Positions 27,107-37,573 are shown, counted from the first letter of the stretch. The stretch: DNA of 50,867 nucleotides from Methylomonas methanica (GCA_001644045.1 LUUF01000074.1:1-50867); one strand, 5' to 3'. Numbers and translations: made by a program. Notes: generated by a model from the letters alone, not told the origin.

Positions 27107-28186
27107 TTAGCTGTCGCGCAAGCCGGCTTCGTCTTCCTGCTCCTGGCGTTCGCTGCGAATCAGCCAGTCCAGAATCAAGGCGTAACTGGTGGCCAGCAAG
27201 GTTGGGCCGATAAATACGCCGATAAAGCCAAACGCCAACAAGCCGCCGAAGATGCCGAATACGATCAACACAAACGGCAATTCCACTTCCCTGCTGATCA
27301 AAATCGGCCGCAGCCAGTTGTCGATGGTGCCGACAAACAACAAAAACCACAGGGCGATGAAGATCGCCCAACCGGTCTCGCCTTCCGCCAGCAACCATAA
27401 GGCAATCGGCAGCCAGATTACCGTGCCGGCTGCGGGTATGATCATCAAAAAGAACGCAATCACGCCCAGTACAAAGGCGTAAGGCACGCCGGCAATCACA
27501 AAGCCCAGGATAGAGGCCAGCGCCTGTACCAGCGCGGTGCCGAGTATGCCGTATACCACCGCGCGCAGACTGGAACGCACGATATGCAGGATGCGTTGGG
27601 TACGCTCGCCAGCCAGGCGTTCGACGGCGATTACCACGTGCTGAGCGACGTGTTCGCCGTCGCGATAGAAAAAAAACAGCACCAAGATGGCCAGGCCCAT
27701 ATGCATCAGCTCCCCGGCTAAACTAATCCCCTGTTGCAGCACCCAGCTGCTGGCGCCCAACGCGTATTGCCGGGCCAGATTGACGATGCGGCTGGAATCT
27801 TCGCCGACACTTTGCCAGGCGCTGACGGCTTTATCGCCAAACACAGGCAATTTTTGCAGCCAGTCAGGTGCGGCCGGCCAGACATGCGTGCTCTGATTCA
27901 ACCATTGCAGCAGCCGATTGATGTCGTCGGTAAAGGTCATGGCTGCCGCGACGAAGGGCGTCAGCAGCAATATGCCAATAGGCAAGACCATCGCGGTGGC
28001 CGCCCAGTTGGCGGTCAATTTCCAGTCGCGTAGACGGGCATACAGCGGCCAGGTGACAAAACACAGAATCGCCGCCCACAACAAATCGAAAACAAACGGT
28101 CTTAACACCTGGTAACAGGCAAATAGCAGCAGACACAAGGCCGCCAGGCTGGCGATTTTTTCGTAACGGGAAATCTGGATAGGCAT
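27107..28186 (-). CDS. AI-2E family transporter (putative permease)
   Basis: The 359-residue membrane protein has about eight hydrophobic segments. The family pattern is seen in the N-terminal helix pair, the central amphipathic domain and the C-terminal block FGGLLAFGFIGVFIGPTLLA. Members export autoinducer-2 or act as Na+/H+ exchangers; the substrate here cannot be told. The ATG at 28186 is preferred for the N-terminus (MPIQISRYEKIA), though a TTG at 28222 is also in frame. It is divergent from moaB. Confidence 0.88.
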   Translation of the reverse strand: MPIQISRYEKIASLAALCLLLFACYQVLRPFVFDLLWAAILCFVTWPLYARLRDWKLTANWAATAMVLPIGILLLTPFVAAAMTFTDDINRLLQWLNQSTHVWPAAPDWLQKLPVFGDKAVSAWQSVGEDSSRIVNLARQYALGASSWVLQQGISLAGELMHMGLAILVLFFFYRDGEHVAQHVVIAVERLAGERTQRILHIVRSSLRAVVYGILGTALVQALASILGFVIAGVPYAFVLGVIAFFLMIIPAAGTVIWLPIALWLLAEGETGWAIFIALWFLLFVGTIDNWLRPILISREVELPFVLIVFGIFGGLLAFGFIGVFIGPTLLATSYALILDWLIRSERQEQEDEAGLRDS

Positions 28187-28341
28187 GATCGAGTAGGCGG
28201 CAGCTAACTTAATTGGAATCAATAATCCGGAGTTTACGGCATTCTCGGTTAAGCCGGTATGACAGATGGCGAATTAAACAACGCTTGCTTGTCTGGCGGC
28301 GCTTTACATAGAATGCGGTAGCCTTTTTCTGGAGCCGTACC

Positions 28342-28863
28342 GTGAACGAAGTCCGAGAGTTTATTCCTATCAATATCGCTGTGTTGACTGTTTCTGATAC
28401 GCGTACCGAATTGGACGACGTATCCGGGCAAACTTTGGTCACCGGCCTGACCGATGCCGGCCATATCTTGATCGACAAAAAAATCGTTCCCGACGATATT
28501 TACCAAATTCGCGCCGCCGTCAGTCATTGGATTGCCGATCCGCAGGTTAATGCGGTTATCACCACCGGCGGTACCGGCGTGACTGGCCGCGACGGTACGC
28601 CGGAAGCGGTCTCGCCGTTGTTGGATAAGGTGCTGGATGGCTTCGGCGAAGTGTTTCGGATGATTTCCTACCAAGACATCAAAAGCTCGACGATGCAATC
28701 GCGGGCTATCGCCGGCGTGGCCAACGCCACCTATATATTCTGCGTGCCTGGTTCGTCCGGTGCCTGCCGTACCGCCTGGGAGTCCCTAATCAAGGAACAA
28801 TTGGATTACCGCACCCGGCCCTGTAACCTGGTGCAACTGATGCCGCGCCTGTTGGAGAAATAA
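28342..28863 (+). CDS. moaB: molybdenum cofactor biosynthesis protein B
   Basis: The 173-residue MogA/MoaB-family protein is implicated in adenylylation of molybdopterin before metal insertion. Hallmarks are [16 protein letters not shown] near the N terminus, [18 protein letters not shown] and [15 protein letters not shown]. It starts at GTG (28342) with GGAG eight bases upstream. It shares one base with the start of the DUF423 gene, so the two are coupled. Confidence 0.94.
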   Translation: MNEVREFIPINIAVLTVSDTRTELDDVSGQTLVTGLTDAGHILIDKKIVPDDIYQIRAAVSHWIADPQVNAVITTGGTGVTGRDGTPEAVSPLLDKVLDGFGEVFRMISYQDIKSSTMQSRAIAGVANATYIFCVPGSSGACRTAWESLIKEQLDYRTRPCNLVQLMPRLLEK

Positions 28864-29234
28864 TGCGTCCACCTTTTTTGTTTCTGGCCGCCGTCGGCGG
28901 TTTTATCGGCGTGGCGATGGGCGCATTTGGTGCGCACGGCTTGAAGCATTTGCTGTCCGAGCATTTGCTGGATGTTTACAAAACCGCGGTAAGCTACCAG
29001 ATGTGGCATATATTGGCCTTGGCCTTGATCGCGGTGTTGCCGGACCATAAGTTGCTGCGTTGGGCCGGCTGGTTGTTGGTGGCGGGCATCGTGCTGTTTT
29101 CCGGCAGTCTATACTTACTGGCGATATTCAATATCGGCTGGCTGGGTATGATTACGCCGTTTGGCGGCCTGGCCTTTTTAGCGGCATGGGCATTATTGGC
29201 CTATGTGGCTTGGCAGAAAAACCAGGAGCTATAA
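28863..29234 (+). CDS. DUF423 membrane protein
   Basis: The 123-residue protein has four predicted membrane helices. The opening LFLAAVGGFIGVAMGAFGAH and the later YQMWHILALALIAVL are the DUF423 signature; the Gly-rich loop SLYLLAIFNIGWLGMITPFG is also typical. Function in the family is unknown. Start and stop abut moaB and the PsiE gene, so a moaB-DUF423-psiE operon is likely. Confidence 0.92.
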   Translation: MRPPFLFLAAVGGFIGVAMGAFGAHGLKHLLSEHLLDVYKTAVSYQMWHILALALIAVLPDHKLLRWAGWLLVAGIVLFSGSLYLLAIFNIGWLGMITPFGGLAFLAAWALLAYVAWQKNQEL

Positions 29235-29783
29235 ATGGACACTAAACCGCCCGTTCGACCTTCAATGCCGCCACCGGCATCTTCCCGTCCCAGCGCCAAT
29301 CGTAATCTGCGCGACGATAATCACGAAGTAAAAGTGCCGCAGGTTCCGGAAGACGCCATGCTCAAAGTCCTGCACGCGGTGATTCACTTTGCGGTCAGAA
29401 TTCTGGCTGTGCTGATGGTGCTGGTGATTTTGTGGGGCGTGGCCGACGTGGGCTATGTGATGTATCAGCGCTTGGTCGCGGAACCGTTTATGATGCTGAC
29501 GGTCTCCGACATACTGGTGATTTTCGGTTCGTTCATGGCGGTGTTGATTGCTATAGAGATATTTATCAACATCACGTTGTACATCAAGCACGACACGTTA
29601 CCGATTAAAATGGTCATAGCCACCGCCTTGATGGCCGTGGCCCGAAAAGTCATCATGCTGGATTTCAAGGATCTGGACCCGGCCTATATTACGGCTATTG
29701 CCGCGGTAATCGTGGCGCTGGGCCTTACTTACTGGCTGATTTCCTATAAACCGCCACAACCTGTCAAACAAGACGAGCGATAA
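29235..29783 (+). CDS. PsiE-family (phosphate-starvation-inducible) membrane protein
   Basis: The 182-residue protein has a charged Pro-rich cytoplasmic N terminus of about 45 residues, then four membrane segments. Family motifs are SDILVIFGSFMAVLIAIEIF and INITLYIKHDTLPIKMVIATA, plus AVARKVIMLDFK. PsiE in E. coli responds to phosphate limitation and catabolite control; its action is unknown. It is directly downstream of DUF423 and three bases before pepN. Confidence 0.9.
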   Translation: MDTKPPVRPSMPPPASSRPSANRNLRDDNHEVKVPQVPEDAMLKVLHAVIHFAVRILAVLMVLVILWGVADVGYVMYQRLVAEPFMMLTVSDILVIFGSFMAVLIAIEIFINITLYIKHDTLPIKMVIATALMAVARKVIMLDFKDLDPAYITAIAAVIVALGLTYWLISYKPPQPVKQDER

Positions 29784-29786
29784 ATA

Positions 29787-32429
29787 ATGCGCGATGCAAG
29801 CCCGCAAACTGTTTTCCTGAAAGACTACACTCCGCCCGAATATCTGATCGATCAGGTCGAATTGAATTTCGATCTGCACGAGCAGCGCACTCAAGTCCGT
29901 TCCATTTTGAATCTGCGTCGAAATCCGCAGAGCCAAGAGCGCAGTGCCGCATTGACATTGCTCGGCGAGGAATTGCAGTTGGTGAGCATTGCGATAGACG
30001 GCCAGCCGCTGGAGCAAAGCCAGTATTTGCTGGACGGGGAGGCTTTGATCGTGCATGAAGTGCCGCAGGATAGACCGTTTCAGATCGTCATCGAAAACAT
30101 TATTAACCCGCAAGCCAATACGGCGTTGGAAGGTTTGTACTTGTCCAGCAGCATGTTGTGTACCCAATGCGAGGCACAGGGCTTTCGGAAAATTACCTGG
30201 TTTCTGGACCGTCCGGATGTGATGAGCCGTTTCAAAACCACGTTGACCGGGGACAAGAGCAAGTACCCGGTCTTGCTGTCCAACGGCAACAAGGTCGGTC
30301 AGGGGGAGCTGGAAAACAATCGGCATTGGGTGAGTTGGGAAGATCCATTCGCCAAGCCTTGCTACTTGTTTGCGCTGGTGGCCGGGCAGTTGGAATGCGT
30401 CGCCGACGAGTTCGTCACGATGAGCGGTCGCCGTATCGCATTGGAGATATTTGTCGAGAAGCACAATGTCGACAAATGCGCGCATGCGATGCAATCCCTG
30501 AAAAATGCGATGCGTTGGGACGAGGAGACTTACGGTCTGGAATACGATCTAGACTTGTATATGATCGTCGCGGTCGACCACTTCAATATGGGGGCGATGG
30601 AAAACAAGGGCTTGAACGTATTCAACACCAAGTTCGTGCTGGCCCGTCCCGATACCGCCACCGACAGCGATTACGAGCATATCGAAGGCGTGATCGGCCA
30701 CGAATATTTCCATAACTGGTCCGGTAACCGGGTGACTTGCCGGGACTGGTTTCAGTTGAGCTTGAAGGAAGGCTTTACCGTATTCCGCGATCAACAATTC
30801 AGCGGCGACCGCACCTCGCCGGCAGTAAAACGCATCGAGGATGTTAATGCGTTGCGCACCCGGCAGTTTGCGGAGGATGCCGGCCCGCTGGCGCATCCGA
30901 TTCGGCCGGAAGCCTATATCGAAATCAACAATTTCTACACGCTGACCGTCTACGAAAAAGGCGCTGAAGTGGTGCGGATGCTGCACACCTTATTGGGGGC
31001 GGCCGGTTTCAGAAAAGGCTGCGATTTATATTTCCAACGCCACGACGGCCAAGCGGTGACTTGCGAGGATTTCGTCAAGGCATTGGAAGACGCCAACGGT
31101 GTCGAACTGGAGCAATTCCGGCGCTGGTATTCGCAAGCCGGTACCCCGGTGTTGACTGTCGGCCAGCAATACGACGCGGAGTCGCAACAACTGCATCTGA
31201 CCATTCAGCAAAGCTGTCCGCCCACCCCCAACCAGCCAGTGAAAGCGCCGCTGCATATCCCGGTAAAGCTGGGCTTGCTCGCCGCCGACGGTTCAGCTGC
31301 GACGATCCACTACAACGGTTCCAGTCAGGCGGAAATTACCTTGAATGTCACGGAAGCGGAGCAAACTTTTAGTTTTGCTAAGCTGCCGCAACAACCGGTA
31401 GTGTCGCTGCTAAGAGGCTTTTCCGCGCCGGTTACTCTGAAAATGGAACGTAGCCTGGACGAATTGGCGTTTTTGCTGCGGCACGACAGCGATACTTTTA
31501 ATCGTTGGGAAGCCGGCCAGCAATTGGCGGTGCAAGTGATTTTCAAGCTGATCGACGCAATAGAGTTGAGCCGGCCTTTGCAACTGGAGCCGGTTATCGT
31601 CGATGCCTATCGCAGCGTGCTCACCGATAGCGGCGGCGATTTGTCTTATCAAGCGCTGTTGCTGGCGCTGCCGGAAGAAAGTTATTTGTCCGGTCAGATG
31701 GCTATCATCGATGTCGAAGCCATTCATCAAGCTCGCGAATTTGTGAAAAAAACCCTGGCCGAGCAATTGCATGCCGAGTTTAAACAGCTGTATGTGCAGC
31801 ATCACCTCGACGAATCCGGCATTTTCGATGCCGGTGCGGTGGGGCGGCGGCGTTTGAAAAACGCCTGCTTGAGTTATTTGAGCAAGCTGGAAAATGAGGA
31901 CGTTTATCATATCGCCGAGCAGCAGTTTTACAGCGCCCGCAATATGACCGATCAAATGGCGGCGTTGTCGGCCATCGTCAATAGCAATCATCCGGCCAAG
32001 GCCAGAAGTCTGGACAGCTTTTATATGCAATGGCGGCAGGAAGCGCTGGTTATCGACAAATGGTTTACCTTGCAGGCGACTAGCAGCATGCCCAACACCT
32101 TTGCGACCGTGCAGGCTTTAATGAAGCATCCGGCTTTCGATATGAAAACGCCTAACCGGGTGCGTTCATTGATCGGCGCTTTCAGCCAAGCCAATCCGCT
32201 GCATTTCCATGCCATAAACGGCGAGGGTTATCGCTTCCTGGCCGACCAGGTATTGGCGCTGAATACTCTCAATCCGCAAATCGCCTCGCGGATGGTAACC
32301 GGGCTGGCGCAATGGCGGCGTTATGACGCAGCCCGGCAGGGCTTGATGAAACAGCAATTACAGCGTATCGTCGCTACCGAGCATCTGTCCAAGGATGTCT
32401 ATGAGATCGCCAGCAAGAGTTTGGCGTAG
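29787..32429 (+). CDS. pepN: aminopeptidase N
   Basis: The 880-residue M1 zinc aminopeptidase is the major N-terminal exopeptidase of the cytosol. The substrate-recognition motif GAMENKGLNVFN lies near residue 269; the zinc site HEYFHNWSGNRVTCRDWFQL begins at His305, with the third ligand Glu in LKEGFTVFRD. The length and the C-terminal helical domain match E. coli PepN. It follows psiE by three bases. A 298-codon minus-strand frame inside is an antisense shadow. Confidence 0.97.
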   Translation: MRDASPQTVFLKDYTPPEYLIDQVELNFDLHEQRTQVRSILNLRRNPQSQERSAALTLLGEELQLVSIAIDGQPLEQSQYLLDGEALIVHEVPQDRPFQIVIENIINPQANTALEGLYLSSSMLCTQCEAQGFRKITWFLDRPDVMSRFKTTLTGDKSKYPVLLSNGNKVGQGELENNRHWVSWEDPFAKPCYLFALVAGQLECVADEFVTMSGRRIALEIFVEKHNVDKCAHAMQSLKNAMRWDEETYGLEYDLDLYMIVAVDHFNMGAMENKGLNVFNTKFVLARPDTATDSDYEHIEGVIGHEYFHNWSGNRVTCRDWFQLSLKEGFTVFRDQQFSGDRTSPAVKRIEDVNALRTRQFAEDAGPLAHPIRPEAYIEINNFYTLTVYEKGAEVVRMLHTLLGAAGFRKGCDLYFQRHDGQAVTCEDFVKALEDANGVELEQFRRWYSQAGTPVLTVGQQYDAESQQLHLTIQQSCPPTPNQPVKAPLHIPVKLGLLAADGSAATIHYNGSSQAEITLNVTEAEQTFSFAKLPQQPVVSLLRGFSAPVTLKMERSLDELAFLLRHDSDTFNRWEAGQQLAVQVIFKLIDAIELSRPLQLEPVIVDAYRSVLTDSGGDLSYQALLLALPEESYLSGQMAIIDVEAIHQAREFVKKTLAEQLHAEFKQLYVQHHLDESGIFDAGAVGRRRLKNACLSYLSKLENEDVYHIAEQQFYSARNMTDQMAALSAIVNSNHPAKARSLDSFYMQWRQEALVIDKWFTLQATSSMPNTFATVQALMKHPAFDMKTPNRVRSLIGAFSQANPLHFHAINGEGYRFLADQVLALNTLNPQIASRMVTGLAQWRRYDAARQGLMKQQLQRIVATEHLSKDVYEIASKSLA

Positions 32430-32478
32430 CCGTCACAATCACGTAAACTAGCGCCGAAATAAGCCATTCGCATCAAGC

Positions 32479-33072
32479 ATGAACCCACGCACCGCCCAGG
32501 TTGAGCGCAATACGCTCGAAACCCAGATCAAAGTTTCCATTAATCTCGACGGCAACGGCACGGCCGCGTTTACTACCGGTTTGCCGTTTTTGGATCATAT
32601 GCTGGATCAGATAGCCAGACACGGCTTGATAGACATTGAGGTCGTGTCGCACGGCGACCTGCATATCGATGCCCATCACAGCGTGGAAGACATCGGCATT
32701 ACGCTCGGCCAAGCCTTTGCCAAAGCGCTGGGTGACAAAAAAGGCATCTACCGCTACGGTCACGCATATTGTCCGCTGGACGAGTCCTTGTCGCGGGTGG
32801 TGGTGGATTTTTCCGGCCGGCCCGGCTTGTTCTATCAAGTGGAATTCAAGCGCGCGTTGATCGGCAGTTTCGATGTGGATTTATTTAAGGAATTTTTCCA
32901 GGGCTTTGTGAATCATGCCGGCGTCACCTTGCATATCGATAATATCAAGGGCGGCAATGCTCATCATATTGCCGAAACCGTTTTCAAGGCATTCGGTCGA
33001 GCCGTGCGCATGGCAATCAGCCATGACGAACGGATGGCCGGCATCATGCCTTCCACAAAAGGCAGTCTATAA
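32479..33072 (+). CDS. hisB: imidazoleglycerol-phosphate dehydratase
   Basis: This is the sixth step of histidine synthesis. The 197-residue protein is the monofunctional form without the phosphatase half found in enteric HisB. Metal-binding histidine blocks are [32 protein letters not shown] and [12 protein letters not shown], and again in [13 protein letters not shown]. It is the first gene of a hisBHAFI run. The preceding 50 bp after pepN contain no clear terminator. Confidence 0.97.
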   Translation: MNPRTAQVERNTLETQIKVSINLDGNGTAAFTTGLPFLDHMLDQIARHGLIDIEVVSHGDLHIDAHHSVEDIGITLGQAFAKALGDKKGIYRYGHAYCPLDESLSRVVVDFSGRPGLFYQVEFKRALIGSFDVDLFKEFFQGFVNHAGVTLHIDNIKGGNAHHIAETVFKAFGRAVRMAISHDERMAGIMPSTKGSL

Positions 33073-33119
33073 TTCCCACACTTTTCGCCTAGAAACCCCG
33101 ACCTTGTATCACTAGTTTT

Positions 33120-33761
33120 ATGTCATCAGTAGCCGTTATCGATTACGGAATGGGAAACCTGCATTCCATTGCCAAAGCGCTTCAACATGCCGATAGCCGG
33201 GTAAATGTACAAATAACCGCCGATGCCTCGGTGATCCGCGCGGCGGATCACGTGGTATTTCCGGGCGTTGGCGCGATACGCGATTGTATGCACGCCCTGA
33301 ACGATAGCGGTTTGGCGGATGTGATCCGTGAAGTAGCCCAAAGCAAGCCGTTTCTGGGCATCTGCCTGGGTATGCAGGCCTTGCTGACCGACAGCGAGGA
33401 GAACGATGGCATCGCTTGTCTGAATGTATTTTCCGGCCATGCGCGCCGTTTTGCCGATCACATGTTGGATGCAGACGGTAATGTTCTGAAAATTCCGCAT
33501 ATGGGCTGGAATCAGGTTAAACAAAATCCACATCCGCTCTGGCGCGACATTCCTGATCGTAGCCGCTTTTATTTCGTACATAGCTACTATGCGGCGCCGG
33601 ACGATCCGCGCCACAGCGCCGCAACGGCCGATTATCCGCAAGCATTTACCTGCGCACTGGCAAAAGACAATATGTTTGCCGTGCAATTTCATCCCGAAAA
33701 AAGCCAGACTGTCGGATTGCAGCTATTGCAAAACTTCTTGGCGTGGGATGGGATTGCGTAA
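33120..33761 (+). CDS. hisH: imidazole glycerol phosphate synthase, glutaminase subunit
   Basis: The 213-residue class I amidotransferase supplies ammonia to HisF. The start [18 protein letters not shown] is diagnostic. The nucleophile Cys lies in [12 protein letters not shown] and the His-Glu pair in [13 protein letters not shown]. It follows hisB by 47 bp and precedes hisA by about 70 bp. Confidence 0.97.
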   Translation: MSSVAVIDYGMGNLHSIAKALQHADSRVNVQITADASVIRAADHVVFPGVGAIRDCMHALNDSGLADVIREVAQSKPFLGICLGMQALLTDSEENDGIACLNVFSGHARRFADHMLDADGNVLKIPHMGWNQVKQNPHPLWRDIPDRSRFYFVHSYYAAPDDPRHSAATADYPQAFTCALAKDNMFAVQFHPEKSQTVGLQLLQNFLAWDGIA

Positions 33762-33829
33762 CTCCCCAACCCTTAGATGTTGGCTTTACTAACCTTTAGA
33801 TTTAGTGTTTTAACTGTCGAGATTTAGAT

Positions 33830-34576
33830 ATGTTGCTGATACCCGCAATTGACTTGAAGGAAGGAAAATGTGTCCGTTTGCGCCAGGGTCGTATGGAAGA
33901 CGACACCGTATTCTCGGACGATCCGGTGGCTGTGGCCGGGCGTTGGGTGGAAGCAGGGGCAAAACGATTGCATCTGGTCGATCTGGACGGCGCATTCGCC
34001 GGTAAACCGAAAAATGCCCAGGTGATTAACGCCATCGTCCAGGCTTATCCCGATGTGCCGGTGCAAATCGGCGGCGGCATCCGTGACGAAGACACCATCC
34101 AGGCCTATTTGGAAGCCGGCGTACAGTACGTGATTATCGGCACCAAGGCTGTCAGCGAACCGCATTTTGTCCGCGACGTATCGATCGAATTTCCCGGCCA
34201 CATCATCATCGGGCTGGACGCCCGTGACGGTAAGGTAGCGATCGACGGCTGGTCGAAACTGTCTCGCCACGATGTGATCGACCTGGCGCAAAAATTTGAG
34301 TCCAACGGCGTCGCCGCGATCATCTACACCGATATTTCCCGCGACGGCATGATGCAGGGCGTCAATGTCGAAGCCACCGCCAAATTGGCGCGTTCGGTGC
34401 ACATTCCGGTCATCGCTTCCGGCGGCATTACTAATCTGGACGACATTCGCGCCCTCGGCGAGGTAGCCCACGAAGGCATCATGGGTGCCATCACCGGCCG
34501 GGCTATCTACGAAGGTACGCTGGATTTTGCCGAAGGAGAAAAACTGGCCGAGTCTTTCGGCGGAGCCGATGTCTGA
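33830..34576 (+). CDS. hisA: phosphoribosylformimino-5-aminoimidazole carboxamide ribotide isomerase
   Basis: The 248-residue TIM barrel catalyses an Amadori isomerisation in histidine synthesis. The first catalytic Asp is in [43 protein letters not shown] and the phosphate loop [13 protein letters not shown] are family marks, and the second catalytic Asp is in [12 protein letters not shown]. It lies just upstream of hisF in standard order. Confidence 0.97.
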   Translation: MLLIPAIDLKEGKCVRLRQGRMEDDTVFSDDPVAVAGRWVEAGAKRLHLVDLDGAFAGKPKNAQVINAIVQAYPDVPVQIGGGIRDEDTIQAYLEAGVQYVIIGTKAVSEPHFVRDVSIEFPGHIIIGLDARDGKVAIDGWSKLSRHDVIDLAQKFESNGVAAIIYTDISRDGMMQGVNVEATAKLARSVHIPVIASGGITNLDDIRALGEVAHEGIMGAITGRAIYEGTLDFAEGEKLAESFGGADV

Positions 34577-34600
34577 GCTATTGCCGGTAAATCGTAAACA

Positions 34601-35374
34601 ATGAGCCTAGCCAAACGCATTATTCCCTGCCTGGATGTCGATAACGGTCGCGTCGTCAAAGGCGTGAAGTTCGTCGATATCCGAGATGCCGGCGATCCGG
34701 TGGAGATCGCCCGCCGCTACGACCGCGAAGGGGCAGACGAAATTACTTTCCTGGACATCACTGCTACCCACGACAACCGCGACACCATCGTCCATGTTGT
34801 CGAACAAGTGGCCAGCGAAGTGTTTATTCCGCTGACGGTTGGCGGCGGCATCCGGGTGTTGGAAGACATTCGCCGTATGCTTAACGCCGGTGCGGACAAA
34901 GTTGGCATCAACAGCGCCGCAGTGTTTAGGCCGGAATTCGTCAAGGAAGCGGCCGAAAAATTCGGTTCGCAATGTATCGTGGTCGCGATCGACGCCAAGA
35001 AAGTCAGCCAAGACGGCGAGGAAAACCGCTGGGAAATTTTTACCCACGGCGGCCGCAAGCCAACCGGCATTAATGCGGTCGAATGGGCCGTGAGAATGAA
35101 AGACTACGGTGCCGGCGAAATTCTGTTGACCAGTATGGACCGCGATGGCACCAAATCCGGCTTTGACTTGGCTTTGACCCGCGCCATCAGCGAAGCGGTC
35201 AGCATTCCTGTCATTGCTTCCGGCGGCGTCGGCAATCTGGACCACTTGGCAGACGGCATCATAGAAGGCAAAGCCGACGCAGTACTGGCCGCCAGCATTT
35301 TTCATTTTGCCGAATATACGATAGAGCAGGCCAAAAAACATATGCAATCCAGAGGCATAGAGGTGCGCTTATGA
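34601..35374 (+). CDS. hisF: imidazole glycerol phosphate synthase, cyclase subunit
   Basis: The 257-residue TIM barrel forms imidazole glycerol phosphate and AICAR with ammonia from HisH. Catalytic residues are in [18 protein letters not shown] (Asp11) and [13 protein letters not shown] (the second Asp). [11 protein letters not shown] and [13 protein letters not shown] are the phosphate sites. Its TGA overlaps the ATG of hisI by four bases. Confidence 0.98.
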   Translation: MSLAKRIIPCLDVDNGRVVKGVKFVDIRDAGDPVEIARRYDREGADEITFLDITATHDNRDTIVHVVEQVASEVFIPLTVGGGIRVLEDIRRMLNAGADKVGINSAAVFRPEFVKEAAEKFGSQCIVVAIDAKKVSQDGEENRWEIFTHGGRKPTGINAVEWAVRMKDYGAGEILLTSMDRDGTKSGFDLALTRAISEAVSIPVIASGGVGNLDHLADGIIEGKADAVLAASIFHFAEYTIEQAKKHMQSRGIEVRL

Positions 35375-35757
35375 GCGTCGCCTGGCTGGAGGAAATCCAG
35401 TGGACCGAAGACGGCTTAGTGCCGGTTATTGCTCAACTACAGGATAGCGGCCGCGTGGTGATGTTTGCCTGGATGAACCGCGAGTCGCTGGCCTTAACGG
35501 TTGCCGAAGGTTATGCGGTATATTGGTCGCGCTCCCGCCAGCGTTTGTGGCGCAAGGGCGAAGAGTCCGGCCATCGCCAAAAGGTTATCGATATACAATT
35601 GGATTGTGATGCCGATGTGATTTTGCTTAAAATTGAACAGGAAGGCGGTATCGCCTGTCATACCGGCCGGGAAAGTTGTTTTTTCCGTAGCCTGACAGAC
35701 GGCGAGTGGCAAGCCACCGAGCCGGTACTGAAAGACCCCAAAGCCATCTACAAATAG
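35371..35757 (+). CDS. hisI: phosphoribosyl-AMP cyclohydrolase
   Basis: The 128-residue protein opens the purine ring of PR-AMP in histidine synthesis. Zinc ligands are in [20 protein letters not shown] and [12 protein letters not shown]. It is the short monofunctional form: no HisE (pyrophosphohydrolase) domain is fused, and no hisE follows, so hisE must be elsewhere. The next feature, 11 bp downstream, is the tRNA gene. Confidence 0.96.
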   Translation: MSVAWLEEIQWTEDGLVPVIAQLQDSGRVVMFAWMNRESLALTVAEGYAVYWSRSRQRLWRKGEESGHRQKVIDIQLDCDADVILLKIEQEGGIACHTGRESCFFRSLTDGEWQATEPVLKDPKAIYK

Positions 35758-35767
35758 ACAATCACAC

Positions 35768-35843
35768 GCCGGCATAGCTCAGCAGGTAGAGCAGCGCACT
35801 CGTAACGCGAAGGTCGTAGGTTCGATTCCTATTGCCGGCACCA
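35768..35843 (+). tRNA. tRNA-Thr (anticodon CGT)
   Basis: This is a 76-base cloverleaf with encoded CCA. The acceptor stem GCCGGCA pairs perfectly with TGCCGGC, the D arm is GCTCAGCAGGTAGAGC, the anticodon loop is CTCGTAA, and the T arm contains GGTTCGATTCC. It closely resembles E. coli tRNA-Thr(CGT), including the G27-A43 mismatch. Unlike that tRNA, the pair closing the anticodon loop is A31-C39 instead of A-U. The region 35844-36106 downstream holds no gene I can support; a 70-codon frame there starts with GTG and looks spurious. Confidence 0.96.
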
Positions 35844-36106
35844 TTAAAATCAACACATTACCCTTTTTAAAATTTGCAAAAGTTGCCTCGTTACACTCAC
35901 GTGCAAAGTGCCGGGAAGTTTGAGAAAGCAGGCAAAAATGCAGATGGTGTATAGACTTACGCCATCTCGCCCGGTCAGTCGATTTGTCCAGCCCTGGCTG
36001 GTCATTAGACAGCTGATTATTAGCACGGTCCGGAACCTTTCAATCCTGACTTTTTATCCGAAGGCATTCAACGTCCTTCCCTTGCACTTTACAGAGACAA
36101 CACATT

Positions 36107-37231
36107 TTGAGTTTAAATAGTTACCAGTCGGTTGATCGCGAGCAATTAGCCAAAGACATCAGTCAAATCCACAAACAAGCGTTAGCGGATATAGGTCCGG
36201 CGGATTTCGAGCATTTAAAAAGGATGGAACAGTGGGGAAAGATTTGCTCACTGATCGGTTACGCGACTGCCTGGATATTCCCCAATCCGATTTCGGCACT
36301 GTTGATCAGTCAGGGTAGTTTTTCGCGCTGGACTGCAGTTGGCCATCCCATCGTGCATAAAGCTTTCGATAAAATGCGGGATACTGACAAAAATTACACC
36401 AGCAAAAAATTCGCGAAGGGTTGGCGGCGGTTTTTGGATTGGCCGGACTGGATGACGCCGGCCGGCTGGCATCACGAACACGATTTATTGCATCATTACA
36501 ACCTGGGTGAAGAAACCGATCCCAACAATGCCCAGCACAACATGGAATGGTTGCGGCAATCCACGCTGCCGATGTGGCAGCGTTACGCCATCGTGGCGTT
36601 TTTTTCCGGTATCTGGAAAATTATCTATTACACGCCGCGCACGCATAAAGAGTTGGTTTTGAATGCCGCCCGCTTGCAAGGTAAACCCAGGCCCGAAACC
36701 ACGCGCATAGGTGCCTGGAGCCTGTTTACGCCGCAAGGTAAGGCACTGTGGCTGGAAAGCGTATTGCCTTATACGGCGTATCGTTTTGTGCTATTGCCGC
36801 TGCTGTTCTTACCGCTGGGTTCGTTTGCAGTTGTCAGTGTGTTGATCAATTCCCTGCTGGCGGAGATTTTCACCAATATGCATAGCTTTCTGGTGATGAT
36901 CCCCAATCATGCCGGCGACGACGTGATGATGTTCGATGAAAAATCGCACAGCAAGGGCGAATTTTATTTGCGGCAGATCTTGGGTTCGGTCAATTATCCG
37001 ACAGGGTCTAATTTCAATGACTTTTTCTACGGCTGGTTGAATTATCAAATCGAACACCATTTATGGCCGGATTTGCCGCTAAGCCAGTACCAAAAACTGC
37101 AGCCGCAAGTGAAAGCGCTGTGCGAAAAGCATAATATTCCCTACTGCCAGGAATCGGTATTTAAACGCATGCTGAAAGCGGCGGATATTATGGTAGGTAA
37201 AACCTCAATGCTGAAGCCAGCGGTTGTTTAA
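36107..37231 (+). CDS. membrane fatty acid desaturase
   Basis: The 374-residue diiron membrane enzyme introduces double bonds into acyl chains. Histidine boxes are [11 protein letters not shown] (about residues 125-135) and [11 protein letters not shown] near residue 311. Hydrophobic pairs lie near residues 50-75, 160-180 and 220-260. The first codon is probably TTG (36107), since no ATG lies nearby in frame and AGAGA sits upstream. It stands alone, behind a 260-bp leader after the tRNA gene. It could adjust membrane fluidity with temperature. Confidence 0.88.
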   Translation: MSLNSYQSVDREQLAKDISQIHKQALADIGPADFEHLKRMEQWGKICSLIGYATAWIFPNPISALLISQGSFSRWTAVGHPIVHKAFDKMRDTDKNYTSKKFAKGWRRFLDWPDWMTPAGWHHEHDLLHHYNLGEETDPNNAQHNMEWLRQSTLPMWQRYAIVAFFSGIWKIIYYTPRTHKELVLNAARLQGKPRPETTRIGAWSLFTPQGKALWLESVLPYTAYRFVLLPLLFLPLGSFAVVSVLINSLLAEIFTNMHSFLVMIPNHAGDDVMMFDEKSHSKGEFYLRQILGSVNYPTGSNFNDFFYGWLNYQIEHHLWPDLPLSQYQKLQPQVKALCEKHNIPYCQESVFKRMLKAADIMVGKTSMLKPAVV

Positions 37232-37375
37232 TACGTCCAGCGCGAGTTGCTCAAATATCGACCGAATCAATCCTAAGGTTTTAGGTATGCGATTCCTAGT
37301 CATTGACGATACGCGCTATTTCGTGTCAATACAGTTAATCTCCCAGCCAGACGAGCGCAATCAACGAAAAATAAT

Positions 37376-37561
37376 ATGAGCGACATCAGAGATACCAAAC
37401 CCGAACCCATCGCAGCAAAACCAAACTGGAATTATGATTCGTATTTTCTAGCCCAGCTTGAACGTATCAATCAGCAAACTGCGAGTAAGCAGCCGAAAAA
37501 ACGCGTTGTCGAGCCGACCCCGAAAGACGACGCGGATGCAGTCGACGAACAGAATAAATAG
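37376..37561 (+). CDS. 61-residue microprotein, paralogue of the 33-residue one
   Basis: The N-terminal half holds NWNYDSYFLAQLERINQQ, which matches RIGWHYDTYFLAQLNKTKKQ of the minus-strand microprotein at 26731-26832 in eight consecutive core positions allowing S/T. The C-terminal half is charged and probably disordered (KKRVVEP, KDDADAV). No signal or membrane helix is visible. Two separate copies 10.5 kb apart with different extensions suggest a small protein family with a conserved interaction helix. Function is unknown. Confidence 0.68.
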   Translation: MSDIRDTKPEPIAAKPNWNYDSYFLAQLERINQQTASKQPKKRVVEPTPKDDADAVDEQNK

Positions 37562-37573
37562 TTTTTTCCGTGT

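Noticed and set aside
26899-27213. 104-codon plus frame opposite the AI-2E permease end
   Set aside because: Mostly antisense to the permease or intergenic; no motif.
29598-30494. 298-codon minus-strand frame inside psiE/pepN
   Set aside because: Antisense shadow of pepN, whose motifs are all in the plus frame.
34607-35347. 246-codon minus-strand frame inside hisF
   Set aside because: Antisense shadow of a clear hisF.
35908-36120. 70-codon frame before the desaturase
   Set aside because: GTG start without a ribosome site, overlap with the desaturase start, and no recognisable features.
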